A stretch of DNA of 36,135 nucleotides from positions 21,250 to 57,384 of the forward strand of contig NW_005434520.1 of the NCBI RefSeq assembly GCF_000315625.1. The letters run 5' to 3'. A program made the position numbers and the translations under genes. The notes beneath the pieces were generated by a model. That model was not told the origin of the DNA. It did not search any database and saw only the letters and a program-made list of their open reading frames with translations. This DNA comes from Guillardia theta CCMP2712 (lineage: Eukaryota; Cryptophyceae; Pyrenomonadales; Geminigeraceae). Shown here piece after piece: positions 1 to 7,925 of this stretch; position 1 is the first letter of the stretch, and every line of letters begins with the position of its first letter.

Positions 1-112
1 AGTTGTGCTCACTTCAAGATGGTCTCGTCCTCTTTCCACTTCTCCATAGCTGTTTGCATGTCCGATGGATCAAGCTGAAACCAGTCACTATGATGCCAAG
101 AGATGGGGTTAA

Positions 113-190
113 CGAGAGGAGAGGAGAGGAGAGGAGAGGAGAGGAGAGGGAGGGAGGGAGGGAGGGAGGGAGGGAGGGAGGGAGGGAGGA
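113..190. repeat. purine microsatellite, (GAGGA)n then (GGGA)n
   Basis: A tract of GAGGA units runs directly into GGGA units on the + strand. The reading frames across it (REGG repeats) are products of the repeat and are not genes. Confidence 0.9.
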
Positions 191-223
191 GAGAGAGATG
201 TAGGAGAAGATCGAATGCTTCAA

Positions 224-464
224 GTATCTTGTTGATAATAGTTTACATCCTTCGCCTCCTCTCCCTCCTACTCTACAAGCCTGACGCACTGCGCTAAATT
301 AAAGGCGAAGCCCCCGCCCCCTTCCCCCCTCTCACAGCTCCTGCTCGTCCCCGCACGCCCCCGTGATCCTCCTGTGCTCCTTGATCATGGCGATGCATGC
401 ACGGAGGGCAGCGAGCTGCTTGGCGGGAGAGGGGGGAGGAGGAGGAGCTAGGCAAGAGGAGGAG
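224..464. repeat. duplicated block 1 (pairs with 2157-2406)
   Basis: This block is almost identical to 2157-2406. The second copy carries a 9-base insertion near 2242. The duplication covers the 3' flank and conserved C-terminal part of family copies A and B and stops inside their purine-rich central part, so the 3' region moved as a unit. Confidence 0.85.
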
Positions 465-661
465 CTCGGGAAGGAAGAGGACGAGGGCAGAGGAGGGGAG
501 GGGAGGGAGGCCAGAGGAGGAGGAAGGGAATGATGCGAGGAGGGATCAAGAGGAGACATTTGGAGGAGGAGCGTGAGAGAGGGGGAGAGAGGAGAGGGAA
601 GGGAGCGCAAGGGCGGGGCGAGAGAGGGGGAGAAGGAATGCCGAGGGGTTTCACCGGTCAC
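332..661 (-). CDS. small conserved-C-terminus family, copy A
   Basis: This frame ends in a 29-residue segment (KQLAALRACIAM, then IKEHRRITGACGDEQEL, stop CTG-TGA at 332) shared with six other copies in the window. The part before it is Ser/Pro/Leu-rich and comes from a purine/pyrimidine-biased tract. The open frame begins at a GTG in a GTGACCGGTGAAACC context that recurs upstream of copy B. No ATG start is convincing. The conserved segment follows a pyrimidine tract ending in CCAAG, so it may be a last exon behind an intron rather than the tail of one continuous ORF. The segment looks like a charged amphipathic helix. I recognise no family or function. The C-terminal segment is well supported and the 5' boundary is not. 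Confidence 0.5.
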   Translation of the reverse strand: MTGETPRHSFSPSLAPPLRSLPSPLSPSLTLLLQMSPLDPSSHHSLPPPLASLPSPPLPSSSSFPSSSSCLAPPPPPSPAKQLAALRACIAMIKEHRRITGACGDEQEL

Positions 662-2156
662 GAGGAATCTTTGTGCAAGGAGTCGGATTTCACAGAGTCA
701 AAGGGAAGAAGAAACTTGTTAGGACAGCGATATGTTGCCTTTATATAGCAGGCTGCTGTCTTTCTGCCTTGGTAAGAAGCCCTCTGAGGCGAAGAGGCTT
801 TTATACTCTGGAAAAGATTTTTTTGGAAAACGTATCAGCGCTGCTGACACACCTTTAGTCAGCACTCCAGCGAAGAGGTGCGATTTGGCGACAAGGGGCC
901 GCTATGAAAAGGATTTAACTCGGGAGGCGGCCGCCCTCATTGTTCCCAGACGAGAACCGGGGCTCTCCGAGTAAAACAAGTCACGGTCCGGTCAAGATAC
1001 CACGGCAGTGCAGCCTGATTGATACTTGACTCGTACGCCAGAATCTTTGCGAGATGACTCAGTGAGCCAAAACTAGCATGATATGATCTTGAAAATGAGT
1101 ATAAAAGAATCTTTCAAGCGAGTCCGATCACCTCTGATCAGGCCCGTGTTTGTTTCCGAACGGTTCGTTTGATGCAAGAATCAACAACTCGGACAGCCTG
1201 GTGACTTGGAGCGGCCGCAGCACACAGTGACCCAAGGCAGTGACAGCAGGCTCCATGCAACTGCCCGTTGAACTGACAGACTCGCGGGCGGGCCTGGCTG
1301 CCGCGGGCGAAGTTTAGCGGGCCAACCCCTCCCTTCCACACAATAACGGAACACTAGTCACTGTCGGCGGTGGCAGATCTTGGTAGCGCATTTTCAGTTG
1401 GTTTACCCCTTCCTGGCTTCGTTTGTGACATCAGACAGAGAGAGAGAGAGAGAGCAACAGAGCAATCACTGCTGCGTTAACTTGACTAGAACACAACGAG
1501 CACGACTGGCTACCTGTCAGAGCTCATCATGATGAACCGAGCCCGAGTCAGACACATTGAAAGCCTCCGTTTACTGGAAAGAAGGACAGTGGGCTGTCTC
1601 GTACTCGTGTTTGAAACTGACTTCTCCAGGATATCCCAGGAAACTCTACCCCAGCTGTCGGCTAGGGAATAAACCTTTAGTTTTGGTACGGTGTACCACA
1701 AGGTGACCAGGTACAATGTTCTACCCACACTCCTATCTCAAGCTCTCAGGAGACTTGCCTGCAGTGTTGGCGTTTGCAAGAATGTGAGCTCTTTTTGAAG
1801 CCTTCCATCGACCAAGAGAGCGTCCGATCTTTCTTTTCGTCTTCTCTCGATTCCTCTGGTAAGCTGCCATCTCAGACCGCAGCCCCCCCCCCCCTAAACA
1901 AGCTCTTTGGAACCTTTGCTTCCACCTAGATACCATCCGCTGGTCTCGAGCATCGCGGAATGCTTCTCAAGCTACAAGTATGATGATGGTCGCTACCGAC
2001 ATGTGAGCAAGGAGGAGGGATGGCTGCTAGATGGTTTCCGAGTGTGACGTGAAGGATCTGCTAGCGCTAGCTGTATCATGCGTGCAAGGAAACACAAACT
2101 TAGTAGGGTGTCATGCCCCAATGGACTAGAGCGAGCAACTGTCAAGTATTGTTTGG
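662..2156. other. no gene recognised
   Basis: I see no supported gene here. A TATA-like TATAAAA lies near 1100 and TTTATATAG near 739, but neither leads to a convincing reading frame. A (GA)n run lies at about 1435-1454. Short ORFs in this stretch have no recognisable protein character. Confidence 0.6.
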
Positions 2157-2406
2157 GTATCTTGTTGATAATAGTTTACATCCTTCGCCTCCTCTCCCTC
2201 CTACTCTACAAGCCTGACGCACTGCGCTAAATTAAAGGCGAAGTGCACGAAGCCCCCGCCCCCTTTCCCCCTCTCACAGCTCCTGCTCGTCCCCGCACGC
2301 CCCCGTGATCCTCCTGTGCTCCTTGATCATGGCGATGCTTGCGCGGAGGGCAGCGAGCTGCTTGGCGGGAGAGGGGGGAGGAGGAGGAGCTAGGCAAGAG
2401 GAGGAG
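2157..2406. repeat. duplicated block 1, second copy
   Basis: Second copy of 224-464, in the same orientation about 1.93 kb downstream, with a 9-base insertion (TGCACGAAG) that the first copy lacks. It carries the 3' part of family copy B. Confidence 0.85.
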
Positions 2407-2669
2407 AAAGCTGGAGTAGGCGAGCGGAGGGAGGAGAAGGGGAGGGGAGGATGAATGTCGAGAGGAGGGAGGCATGAGGGGGGGGGAGTGGGAGGGATCG
2501 ACAGGAGGCATTGGGAGTGTGTGCGTGAGCGTCTGAGAATGGGACGAAGAGAGGAGAGGCGGGGGGGGGGGGGGGGATCGGAGGCAAGTGAAGAGAAGAG
2601 GAGGATGAGGGAAGGGGGCGGTGGCGAGGGCATGCCTACGAGGGCAGATGCCAAGGGAGGGGGTTTCAC
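2274..2669 (-). CDS. small conserved-C-terminus family, copy B
   Basis: The frame ends with the family segment (KQLAALRASIAM, IKEHRRITGACGDEQEL, CTG-TGA). It differs from copy A by Ser for Cys in ASIAM. The upstream part is Pro/Ser/Leu-rich. In this copy the GTGACCGGTGAAACC context is out of frame with the conserved segment, whereas in copy A it is in frame. That mismatch argues that the low-complexity part is not conserved coding sequence and may be intron or untranslated. The first ATG in this frame is at Val-Gly-Met-Pro-Ser-Pro, 11 residues into the open frame. Function unknown. Confidence 0.5.
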   Translation of the reverse strand: MKPPPLASALVGMPSPPPPSLILLFSSLASDPPPPPRLSSLRPILRRSRTHSQCLLSIPPTPPPSCLPPLDIHPPLPFSSLRSPTPAFSSSCLAPPPPPSPAKQLAALRASIAMIKEHRRITGACGDEQEL

Positions 2670-2709
2670 CGGTCACGAGGGTTCCGCTCAACTCGCTCCA
2701 AGAAGTCAA

Positions 2710-3458
2710 AACCTGCTATACTTGACTCAGCCGAGCTGCTGCCCCACCGACTCATCAGGCTGATCCTAATGAGCAGAGTAGAGGTGGAGTGCTGCCCCAG
2801 TTTTGACCTCCGCATCTCTATTATTCTTGGGAACAATAACTTGGCAACAAGGGCGGCGGGCCGTGATTCTGACTAAGTCACGGCACCCAGCACGTTACCC
2901 GTGAGGCTAGAGCAGAGAAGATCTCAGATGGGGCGATCTCGGAGAGCAACAGCCTCCGACTCCCGTAAACACTCTTGAAGAGAAAATCTAGAACCGTCGC
3001 AACTGCCTTATTGCTCAGCCGCTGTCAGATGCCCAACCTTGCAGCACCACCGGGCCAGGCGGGTTAGTTGGTTGTTCTTTCACTTAAATTACCAGCCGCG
3101 GGTGATGATCAAATGACCTGCTGCCAGCAAAACAAATGAAGAAATCAGAAGTCACCATGGCCACCAACAGATGCATGTATGAGGCAAGAGTAAAACCTTC
3201 TGTTTCCAGGCAACAGACTCTTCTTGCAGAATAGAATGAGCGTCCTCTCAGAGAAGAGATTCAAAGAGACTCTTGTCGAAAGAAACCCATAGGACTTCAC
3301 AAGGTGATATGAAGCTTCTTCGTGGTTAAAAGCTCCTGCTCTTCATCCTACCAAGAACGACGATACACGACGTGGGAGGAATAGATTGGGTATTTTGTTG
3401 TTTATTAATACACTCGCACCGTACAAACGTGATTCTTCTTCCCTCAAGCAGACCCTCC
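2710..3458. other. no gene recognised
   Basis: No ORF with protein-like composition and no RNA gene are visible. The stretch separates copy B from the decayed copy at 3459. Confidence 0.6.
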
Positions 3459-3630
3459 TCACAGCTTCTGCCCGCGTCCGCACGCCCCGAGTGAGGAGAG
3501 GGAGTTGGGCATGGGGAGGAGCTCAAGAAGGAAGAGGAGGAGGCTGGAGGACGGGAAGTGAGGGGAGGGAAAGAGGGACGTGAAGAGGAGGCTCTCGCTA
3601 CCGCGCCACCTGCACGCTCATCGGTCACAA
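3459..3630 (-). pseudogene. decayed copy of the small family
   Basis: On the minus strand this stretch matches the two ends of copies A/B: a CGGTCAC-type upstream context near 3620-3628, a purine/pyrimidine-biased middle, and a 3' end around 3459-3490 resembling the ACGDEQEL-stop region. The central stretch coding KQLAALRASIAM through EHRRI is missing, so the hallmark segment is deleted. The remaining open frame (3326-3628) runs past the family stop in another frame. I read it as a relic made by internal deletion. Confidence 0.45.
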
Positions 3631-3739
3631 GGCGTTTATTGTATCATCATAGCTCCTACACATGTACACTCCTGTCTCAGCCTATCCTACTCCCTGCAGT
3701 CTCATCTGCAGCTTCCCTCCTGCCTCCCTTGCTTGCCCT

Positions 3740-4048
3740 TCACAGCGTCTGCTCTCTCCCCATGGCGTCTTTGATCCTCCTGTGCTGCTGGATCATGGCG
3801 ATGCTTGCCCGCAGAGCGGCGAGCTGCTTGGCGCGCGTCAGGCCCAGAGGTGACGCCGCAGTAGGTCGAGGAGGGTAGGGGCCGGAGAGCAGGGCGGGGA
3901 GGCTGAGGTCGGGAGTAGGAGGAGGCAGGGGCGGCAGGGAGCATGAGTGAGAAGCAGAGCAGCAGCTGGACCGAGAGGGGAGAGGAGCTCGCAGAAAGAC
4001 GTGAGGCCTCAGGGCGTCGGCATCAGGGGCGAGAGGAGCTGGAGACAT
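3740..4048 (-). CDS. small conserved-C-terminus family, copy C
   Basis: This 102-residue frame starts at an ATG (MSPAPLAPDADALRP) and ends with KQLAALRASIAMIQQHRRI then KDAMGREQTL and stop CTG-TGA. It is the best single-ORF candidate in the family. The first 70 residues are Ser/Pro/Leu-rich without a clear hydrophobic signal. Compared with A and B the tail differs at IQQ, KDAM and REQT, while the helix core and stop position are kept, which suggests protein-level constraint. A splice acceptor (GCGCCAAG) could precede the conserved part. Function unknown. Confidence 0.5.
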   Translation of the reverse strand: MSPAPLAPDADALRPHVFLRAPLPSRSSCCSASHSCSLPPLPPPTPDLSLPALLSGPYPPRPTAASPLGLTRAKQLAALRASIAMIQQHRRIKDAMGREQTL

Positions 4049-5547
4049 GACGAGGGCAGGTGTTGTCGTAGGAGGAGGTGAAGGAGGGGATCAGAGAGGA
4101 TCTGGAGGGTCAGGCGAGCGATCTGGGAGCGTGGCAGGGGCGAGGAGGAGGCGGGAGGGCGACGGGAGGCAAGAAGGCAGGGCGTCTACATGGGCACAGG
4201 TCGGGGCATGGAGTCCTCGTGATCGGGGAATCCTGGTGTATCCATAAGGAGTCATAGAAGGGGGCGAAGGAGTCAGAGAGGTTTGGGGATGTGAGGGTGC
4301 GGGAGCTAGGAGAGCATCGCTGTCCTGCCTGGACAGTAGGAGGAAGCTCTGAGGGTAGCCCGATACCATCGGCCGCCAAGAGATCGGAAAATCTGAAAAT
4401 GCAACGCTTTGGAGACAAAAAGGATATAAAAACGGCCTCGGACTCTCATTGTTCCCGACCTTCCAACAGTAACTCAGCTCGGTCCTTGATCAGCGACTGC
4501 CGGTCACGAGACTCATTCAATGAGCGCCGCCGCCGGGCCGTCGGATTGTTCCGAGAGTTGGCCGCGAGTCCGATCAGCACCGGCCGCCGCGGGCGCCCGT
4601 CCGACGCGGCCTATGTAAGAACTCGGATAAGTTCTTGGAGACGGCGAGAAGTTCAGGGTATTGCGTCTCATTGGTGGACGAAGCTCAGCGAGATGAGATG
4701 GAAGTGGATTTTGACATAGGTCTGGAATTAGGGAATCGATCGGACGAGCCTGAGGGTCAGGCATGAAGAGGGGATTAGTTAGGTGGACACGTGTCCTAGC
4801 GCGCAATTCTGCATTGAGGTGGAGAGCAAGGGGTGAAGGGAAGGTGTTTGGTGTGAATAAAGGAGGTTTGGTGGAGTTGAGTGTTTGATCAGAGAGATCT
4901 TCTGGTCACCGTAAGTTGTGTTGGAAGGTTGTACAGCTGCACGGCCGCGCCGCAGTTAGGCTGAGAGCCCCGGCGGACGGTCCGTGGCAATTGAAGCCTC
5001 ACTGCGGCCAAAAGCTCTCGCCCCGTTGAGGGCCCACCGTCGGGTCGTGATCCTTGGTAGCGCCTGACGGTAGCCTCCGCTCTCAGCAGCGACTGGCAAG
5101 CCGCACTGACTCAGCTAAGTCACTCAGCAAGTTGGCCCGGACAGCCCTCAGTAAGATTGCAATGTGACTCATATAAATGCCGCACTGAGTCACTGGCACA
5201 CTTGCCGAGTGCTCTTCCGCATCTTAAAGGCCGCTAATCCCGAGTCCAGGCGGCTCAGTACACTTGCCACCAGCCTGTCCACCCGTGGGGGCCGTGACTC
5301 AGTGACCGTACGGTACCGTACTACGGTACTACCGGTACTATACGTGGTAGTACCGGGTCCGACCGTCGGTCTGTCAGTTTGATGACCGTACTGTGATGGT
5401 TACTCTCTGTAACCGCCCGGGCATTTGAAGGGGCAAGTCAAAAGTTTCGAGTACTCACTGATCACACTGCAGTGATCCGACGGACATTACTACTGGCAGC
5501 TCATTTACTACAGGAGGAATACTCCGAAGGGTCGCAGTTAAGTCAGC
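4049..5547. other. no gene recognised; TATA-like motif and GC-rich palindromic block
   Basis: A TATA-like GGATATAAAAACGG lies near 4420 on the + strand, but no reading frame downstream is convincing. About 4930-5400 is GC-rich and full of inverted repeats and CACTGAGTCA/TGACTCAG-type words. It includes the palindrome GTACGGTACCGTAC at 5308-5321 and the paired arms GGTACTACC (5325-5333) and GGTAGTACC (5346-5354). Confidence 0.6.
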
Positions 5548-5580
5548 TTGACTGGCTCCCGCGTGACGGGAGCCAGTCAA
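5548..5580 (+). other. perfect 14-bp hairpin upstream of copy D
   Basis: TTGACTGGCTCCCG at 5548-5561 is followed by a five-base loop (CGTGA) and its exact reverse complement at 5567-5580. It ends seven bases before the ATG of copy D at 5588, so it would lie in the 5' untranslated region if that start is used. The GTGACGGGAGCC inside it resembles the GTGACCGGTGAAACC context of copies A and B. Confidence 0.7.
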
Positions 5581-5587
5581 CTCCCTC

Positions 5588-5794
5588 ATGGCATCTCGGA
5601 CTCCCAGCTCTCCTCCCTCCATGCCCCCTCCCCTCCCCTCCCCGCTTCCTCCAGCCCCTCTCACTGCCGTCTGCCAGCACAGCGTCCCTTCCCTCAGCAG
5701 CGCTCGCAAGCGTTCAGCCTTGCAGGCGAGCATCGCGATGGTGCAGGAGCACCGGAGCATCACCACCGCTTTGGGTCAAGGACAAGCGCTGTGA
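5588..5794 (+). CDS. small conserved-C-terminus family, copy D
   Basis: This 68-residue frame starts with ATG (MASRTPSSPPSMPPPLPS), runs through a Pro/Ser-rich part, and ends with SARKRSALQASIAMVQEHRS then ITTALGQGQAL and CTG-TGA. Copy F repeats it almost exactly, but the codon aligned with this ATG is GCG in F, so this start is not conserved. A pyrimidine tract plus CTCAG just before the SARK codons is a possible acceptor. It has the same phase as the CTCAG before SDKQ in copy E. Against the other copies the changes include synonymous ones (CGG/AGG, GCG/GCC, GGT/GGG), which favours coding. Function unknown. Confidence 0.5.
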   Translation: MASRTPSSPPSMPPPLPSPLPPAPLTAVCQHSVPSLSSARKRSALQASIAMVQEHRSITTALGQGQAL

Positions 5795-5884
5795 CAAGAG
5801 CCCCCGACCGACGGTGTGAGCAAGAGAGGGAGAGGCGCGGGCGGGGAGCTTGTCTAGTGAGTAGGGCGTTTGTTTTCATTTCAT
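5589..5884. repeat. duplicated block 2 (pairs with 6946-7290)
   Basis: Nearly identical to 6946-7290. The copy here lacks a 49-base segment present at 7210-7258. The block covers copy D and its 3' flank, down to the shared CTAGTGAGTAGGGCG segment. Confidence 0.85.
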
Positions 5885-6499
5885 TGGTAAGTGGATGAGA
5901 AGCAGCATATCGCTCAACATGTCACGATAAGAGATCGTTTACCTCCATTATCCTCACATCTGTTAACATCAAGACGTTCGTTAGAGGGTCTTGCTGCCTC
6001 CATGACTGATAGCCAGGTGAGAGCGATGTCTCGGCGATCTCTGCGGGTAGAGATCGAGCTAGACACGTCATGGCACATCCTAGAGAGTCCGATCACTCGA
6101 CACAACTGCACACACAAGGTTGATTGAGAGTGATCGAGTAGCTAGCTCTGCTTGTGATCTTCTCACAGCCACGTATCACACACACCTCGAAGCTTTGCGG
6201 GTTTCAGACGTCTAGAGCCAATGCTCAAGGCACCTCCGCTGGATCAGATGAAGGTGAAGTTGTGATGTCGAGTTTACTAGCGATGCTAGATCAGCGTGAC
6301 ATACAACATGAAGAGAGAACAGACCCTTCTAGCTGATATTACATAGCTGGTGTTGGCGAGAGGCCGAATAGCATACAAATGAATACTCATCACAATATCA
6401 AAATCATTACAGTATTTCTCCGTATCTCCCTGCTCCTGATAGACCGAGTTCTGTGTCAACATCGTAACAGGCAACTGGGCATGGCAGGGCGTCGAGACG
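5885..6499. other. no gene recognised
   Basis: No supported gene. Only short, unconvincing ORFs occur between the convergent copies D and E. Confidence 0.55.
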
Positions 6500-6766
6500 T
6501 GTTGAGGCCTTGTAAAGCTCAACTCGTCACAGGGCCTGTGCTTGTCCCAAGGCATTCATAATCACCCTATGCTCTCTGATCATGGCGATGCTGGCGTGTA
6601 AGGCAGCCACCTGCTTGTCGGAGCTGAGAGGGCAGTATGCGCTTGCACCGACTTGTGGGCGAGCGGGAGAGGGACGATGGACGAGGAAGGAAGGGAGGAG
6701 GGGAGGAGCAGGAGCAGAGCATGGAGAGGGAGGGAGGGGGCGAGGAGCTCGTAGGAATGTGGGAGC
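6500..6766. repeat. duplicated block 3 (pairs with 10616-10889)
   Basis: Closely matches 10616-10889. The main difference is extra bases in the second copy near 10790 (GGACCGTCGATGG against GGACGATGG here), which shift the frame there. The block contains family copy E. Confidence 0.85.
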
Positions 6767-6790
6767 AGCGGGCATGGCGACCGTCTCCAT
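6527..6790 (-). CDS. small conserved-C-terminus family, copy E
   Basis: An 87-residue frame begins at ATG (METVAMPAAPTFLRAPRP) and ends with SSDKQVAALHASIAMIREHR then VIMNALGQAQAL and CTG-TGA. The middle is Pro/Ser/Arg-rich. Against copy B the conserved part shows several silent changes (CTC/TTA Leu, GCA/GCC, CAC/CAT, ATC/ATT, GGG/GGA), the best evidence in the window that the segment is translated. CTCAG after a CTGCC-rich tract precedes the SSDKQ codons and may be a 3' splice site. The copy is divergent from copy F. Function unknown. Confidence 0.5.
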   Translation of the reverse strand: METVAMPAAPTFLRAPRPLPPSPCSAPAPPLLPSFLVHRPSPARPQVGASAYCPLSSDKQVAALHASIAMIREHRVIMNALGQAQAL

Positions 6791-6925
6791 CCCTGATCTT
6801 GCAACGTTTCGAATCGGTCACTTTACGGTAGCCATGCAAGTAAGGTACCAGTCTCCGTACGCTTTTGGGCACAGCCGTTGAAGAATCACGTGCAGCAAAC
6901 TGAGAGTAGTAACAATCGTGATACC
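6791..6925. promoter_or_regulatory. shared upstream region of divergent copies E and F
   Basis: If the ATG starts of E (6790, minus) and F (6926, plus) are right, these 135 bases lie between two divergent family members and would hold both promoters. I see no TATA box. A CACGTG word lies at about 6888-6893. The call is positional inference. Confidence 0.25.
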
Positions 6926-7150
6926 ATGTGCGGCCAGACCCCCGCGGCATCTCGGACTCCCAGCTCTCCTCCCTCCATGCCCCCTCCCCTCCCCTCCCCG
7001 CTTCCTCCAGCCCCTCTCACTGCCGTCTGCCAGCACAGCGTCCCTTCCCTCAGCAGCGCTCGCAAGCGTTCAGCCTTGCAGGCGAGCATCACGATGGTGC
7101 AGGAGCACCGGAGCATCACCACCGCTTTGGGTCGAGCACAAGCGCTGTGA
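6926..7150 (+). CDS. small conserved-C-terminus family, copy F
   Basis: This frame can start at ATG 6926 (MCGQTPAASRTPSSPPSMPP) and ends with SARKRSALQASITMVQEHRS then ITTALGRAQAL and CTG-TGA. From GGCATCTCGG onward it duplicates copy D. The two copies differ in the tail by Thr for Ala, Arg for Gln and Ala for Gly. The upstream sequence and start differ completely from D, so either the start changed with the insertion site or the real 5' exon lies elsewhere. Function unknown. Confidence 0.45.
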   Translation: MCGQTPAASRTPSSPPSMPPPLPSPLPPAPLTAVCQHSVPSLSSARKRSALQASITMVQEHRSITTALGRAQAL

Positions 7151-7290
7151 CAAGAGCCCCCGACCGACGGTGTGAGCAAGAGAGGGAGAGGCGCGGGCGG
7201 GGAGCTTGTGGAGGCCACCAAGTTTGGGTGAGTGATGAGTAGTCTTGTGATGAGTAAACTAGTGAGTAGGGCGTTTGTTTTCATTTCATT
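6946..7290. repeat. duplicated block 2, second copy
   Basis: Second copy of 5589-5884, carrying an extra 49 bases at 7210-7258. It ends near a junction with sequence belonging to an LTR-element gag fragment. Confidence 0.8.
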
Positions 7291-7294
7291 AGTC

Positions 7295-7521
7295 AGTGAC
7301 ATCCTCAAATCTCCATCCCTATAAGTTTGAGTCAAAGATCCACTGGTCTGACTCGGAGAAAGCTGCTGCTGCTGCTGCTGCAGCTGCTCGCTCCATTCGA
7401 CTTCTTCCTCAGAACTCTCTTCAGCAATTTCTGTTTGAAATGCTCCTGATTGCTTAGATCGAGGTTGAGGGCTCCTTTCCGGCTGAGGTTTCTTTCCTCC
7501 TCGTCCTTGTTTCGAGGTCAT
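7295..7521 (-). pseudogene. gag N-terminal fragment of a second LTR retrotransposon
   Basis: From an ATG at 7521 the minus strand reads MTSKQGRGGKKPQPERSPQP, then an acidic stretch (EESSEEEVEWSEQ), a short poly-Gln from a CTG run, and SQTSGSLTQTYRDGDLRM. It then runs into duplicated block 2 without a gag core. A primer-binding-site-like TGGAAGCGAAGT lies 10 bases before the ATG. The layout fits the start of a gag gene behind a 5' LTR. The composition (basic, Gln/Pro-rich) agrees but is not diagnostic. The element is truncated. Confidence 0.4.
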
Positions 7522-7530
7522 GAATCAACC

Positions 7531-7542
7531 ACTTCGCTTCCA
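7531..7542 (-). other. putative primer binding site of the second LTR element
   Basis: Minus-strand TGGAAGCGAAGT begins with TGG, complementary to a tRNA 3' CCA end. It sits three bases after a CA that would end an LTR (7546-7547). It matches the primer site of the neighbouring element (TGGTAGCGAAGG) at 10 of 12 positions and has the same three-base spacer. Confidence 0.5.
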
Positions 7543-7545
7543 GAA

Positions 7546-7652
7546 TGTTGTATACACAACACAGAGATTGTCAACGACACGAGTAAAGTAAGGATGAAGA
7601 AGATAGAGATGCAGAAGATAGAAGTCTCTAAGTTTACTGGGAGGTAAACTAC
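7546..7652 (-). repeat. partial 5' LTR of the second element
   Basis: This is the interval between the putative primer site (and terminal CA) of the second element and the outer end of the neighbouring element. It begins on the + strand with TGTTGTATACACAACA. No second copy of this LTR is in the window. The call rests on position and the flanking primer site. Confidence 0.35.
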
Positions 7653-7867
7653 TGTTAGGATATGCTCCTAAACTGTGATTCAAATAACAGTGCGAGTGAT
7701 GCGCAGCAGTTCCTTCAAGAAACAAACAGTATCTACGATCCGTAAACCATGCACGTGAAGTTTATTCTTTCTCAATTTTCCTTAAATATAGAGGATTAGC
7801 TAAACTAGGAATCTGCCTCAGATACCTCAAAATAAAGTAAGTAAAGTTAGCACAATAAATCCTATCA
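7653..7867 (-). repeat. 3' LTR
   Basis: The first 129 bases match 10325-10453 with a single difference. The LTR starts TGTTAGGA and the proposed inner end reads TCCTATCA, near-perfect inverted termini. On the minus strand it follows a purine-rich tract. Length is about 215 bases. Confidence 0.75.
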
Positions 7868-7880
7868 TTCGCTCCCACTA
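7868..7880 (-). other. polypurine tract of the chromovirus
   Basis: The minus strand reads TAGTGGGAGCGAA directly before the LTR start TGATAGGA, as expected for the plus-strand primer of reverse transcription. Confidence 0.55.
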
Positions 7881-7925
7881 GCACAACAATTGAGAATCTT
7901 CTTCACATTGTCTTCGCTGCAAATA

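Noticed and set aside
4291-4719. 142-codon plus frame after a TATA-like motif
   Set aside because: The motif lies inside the frame rather than before it, and the composition (Arg/Ser-rich from GC-rich DNA) gives no support.
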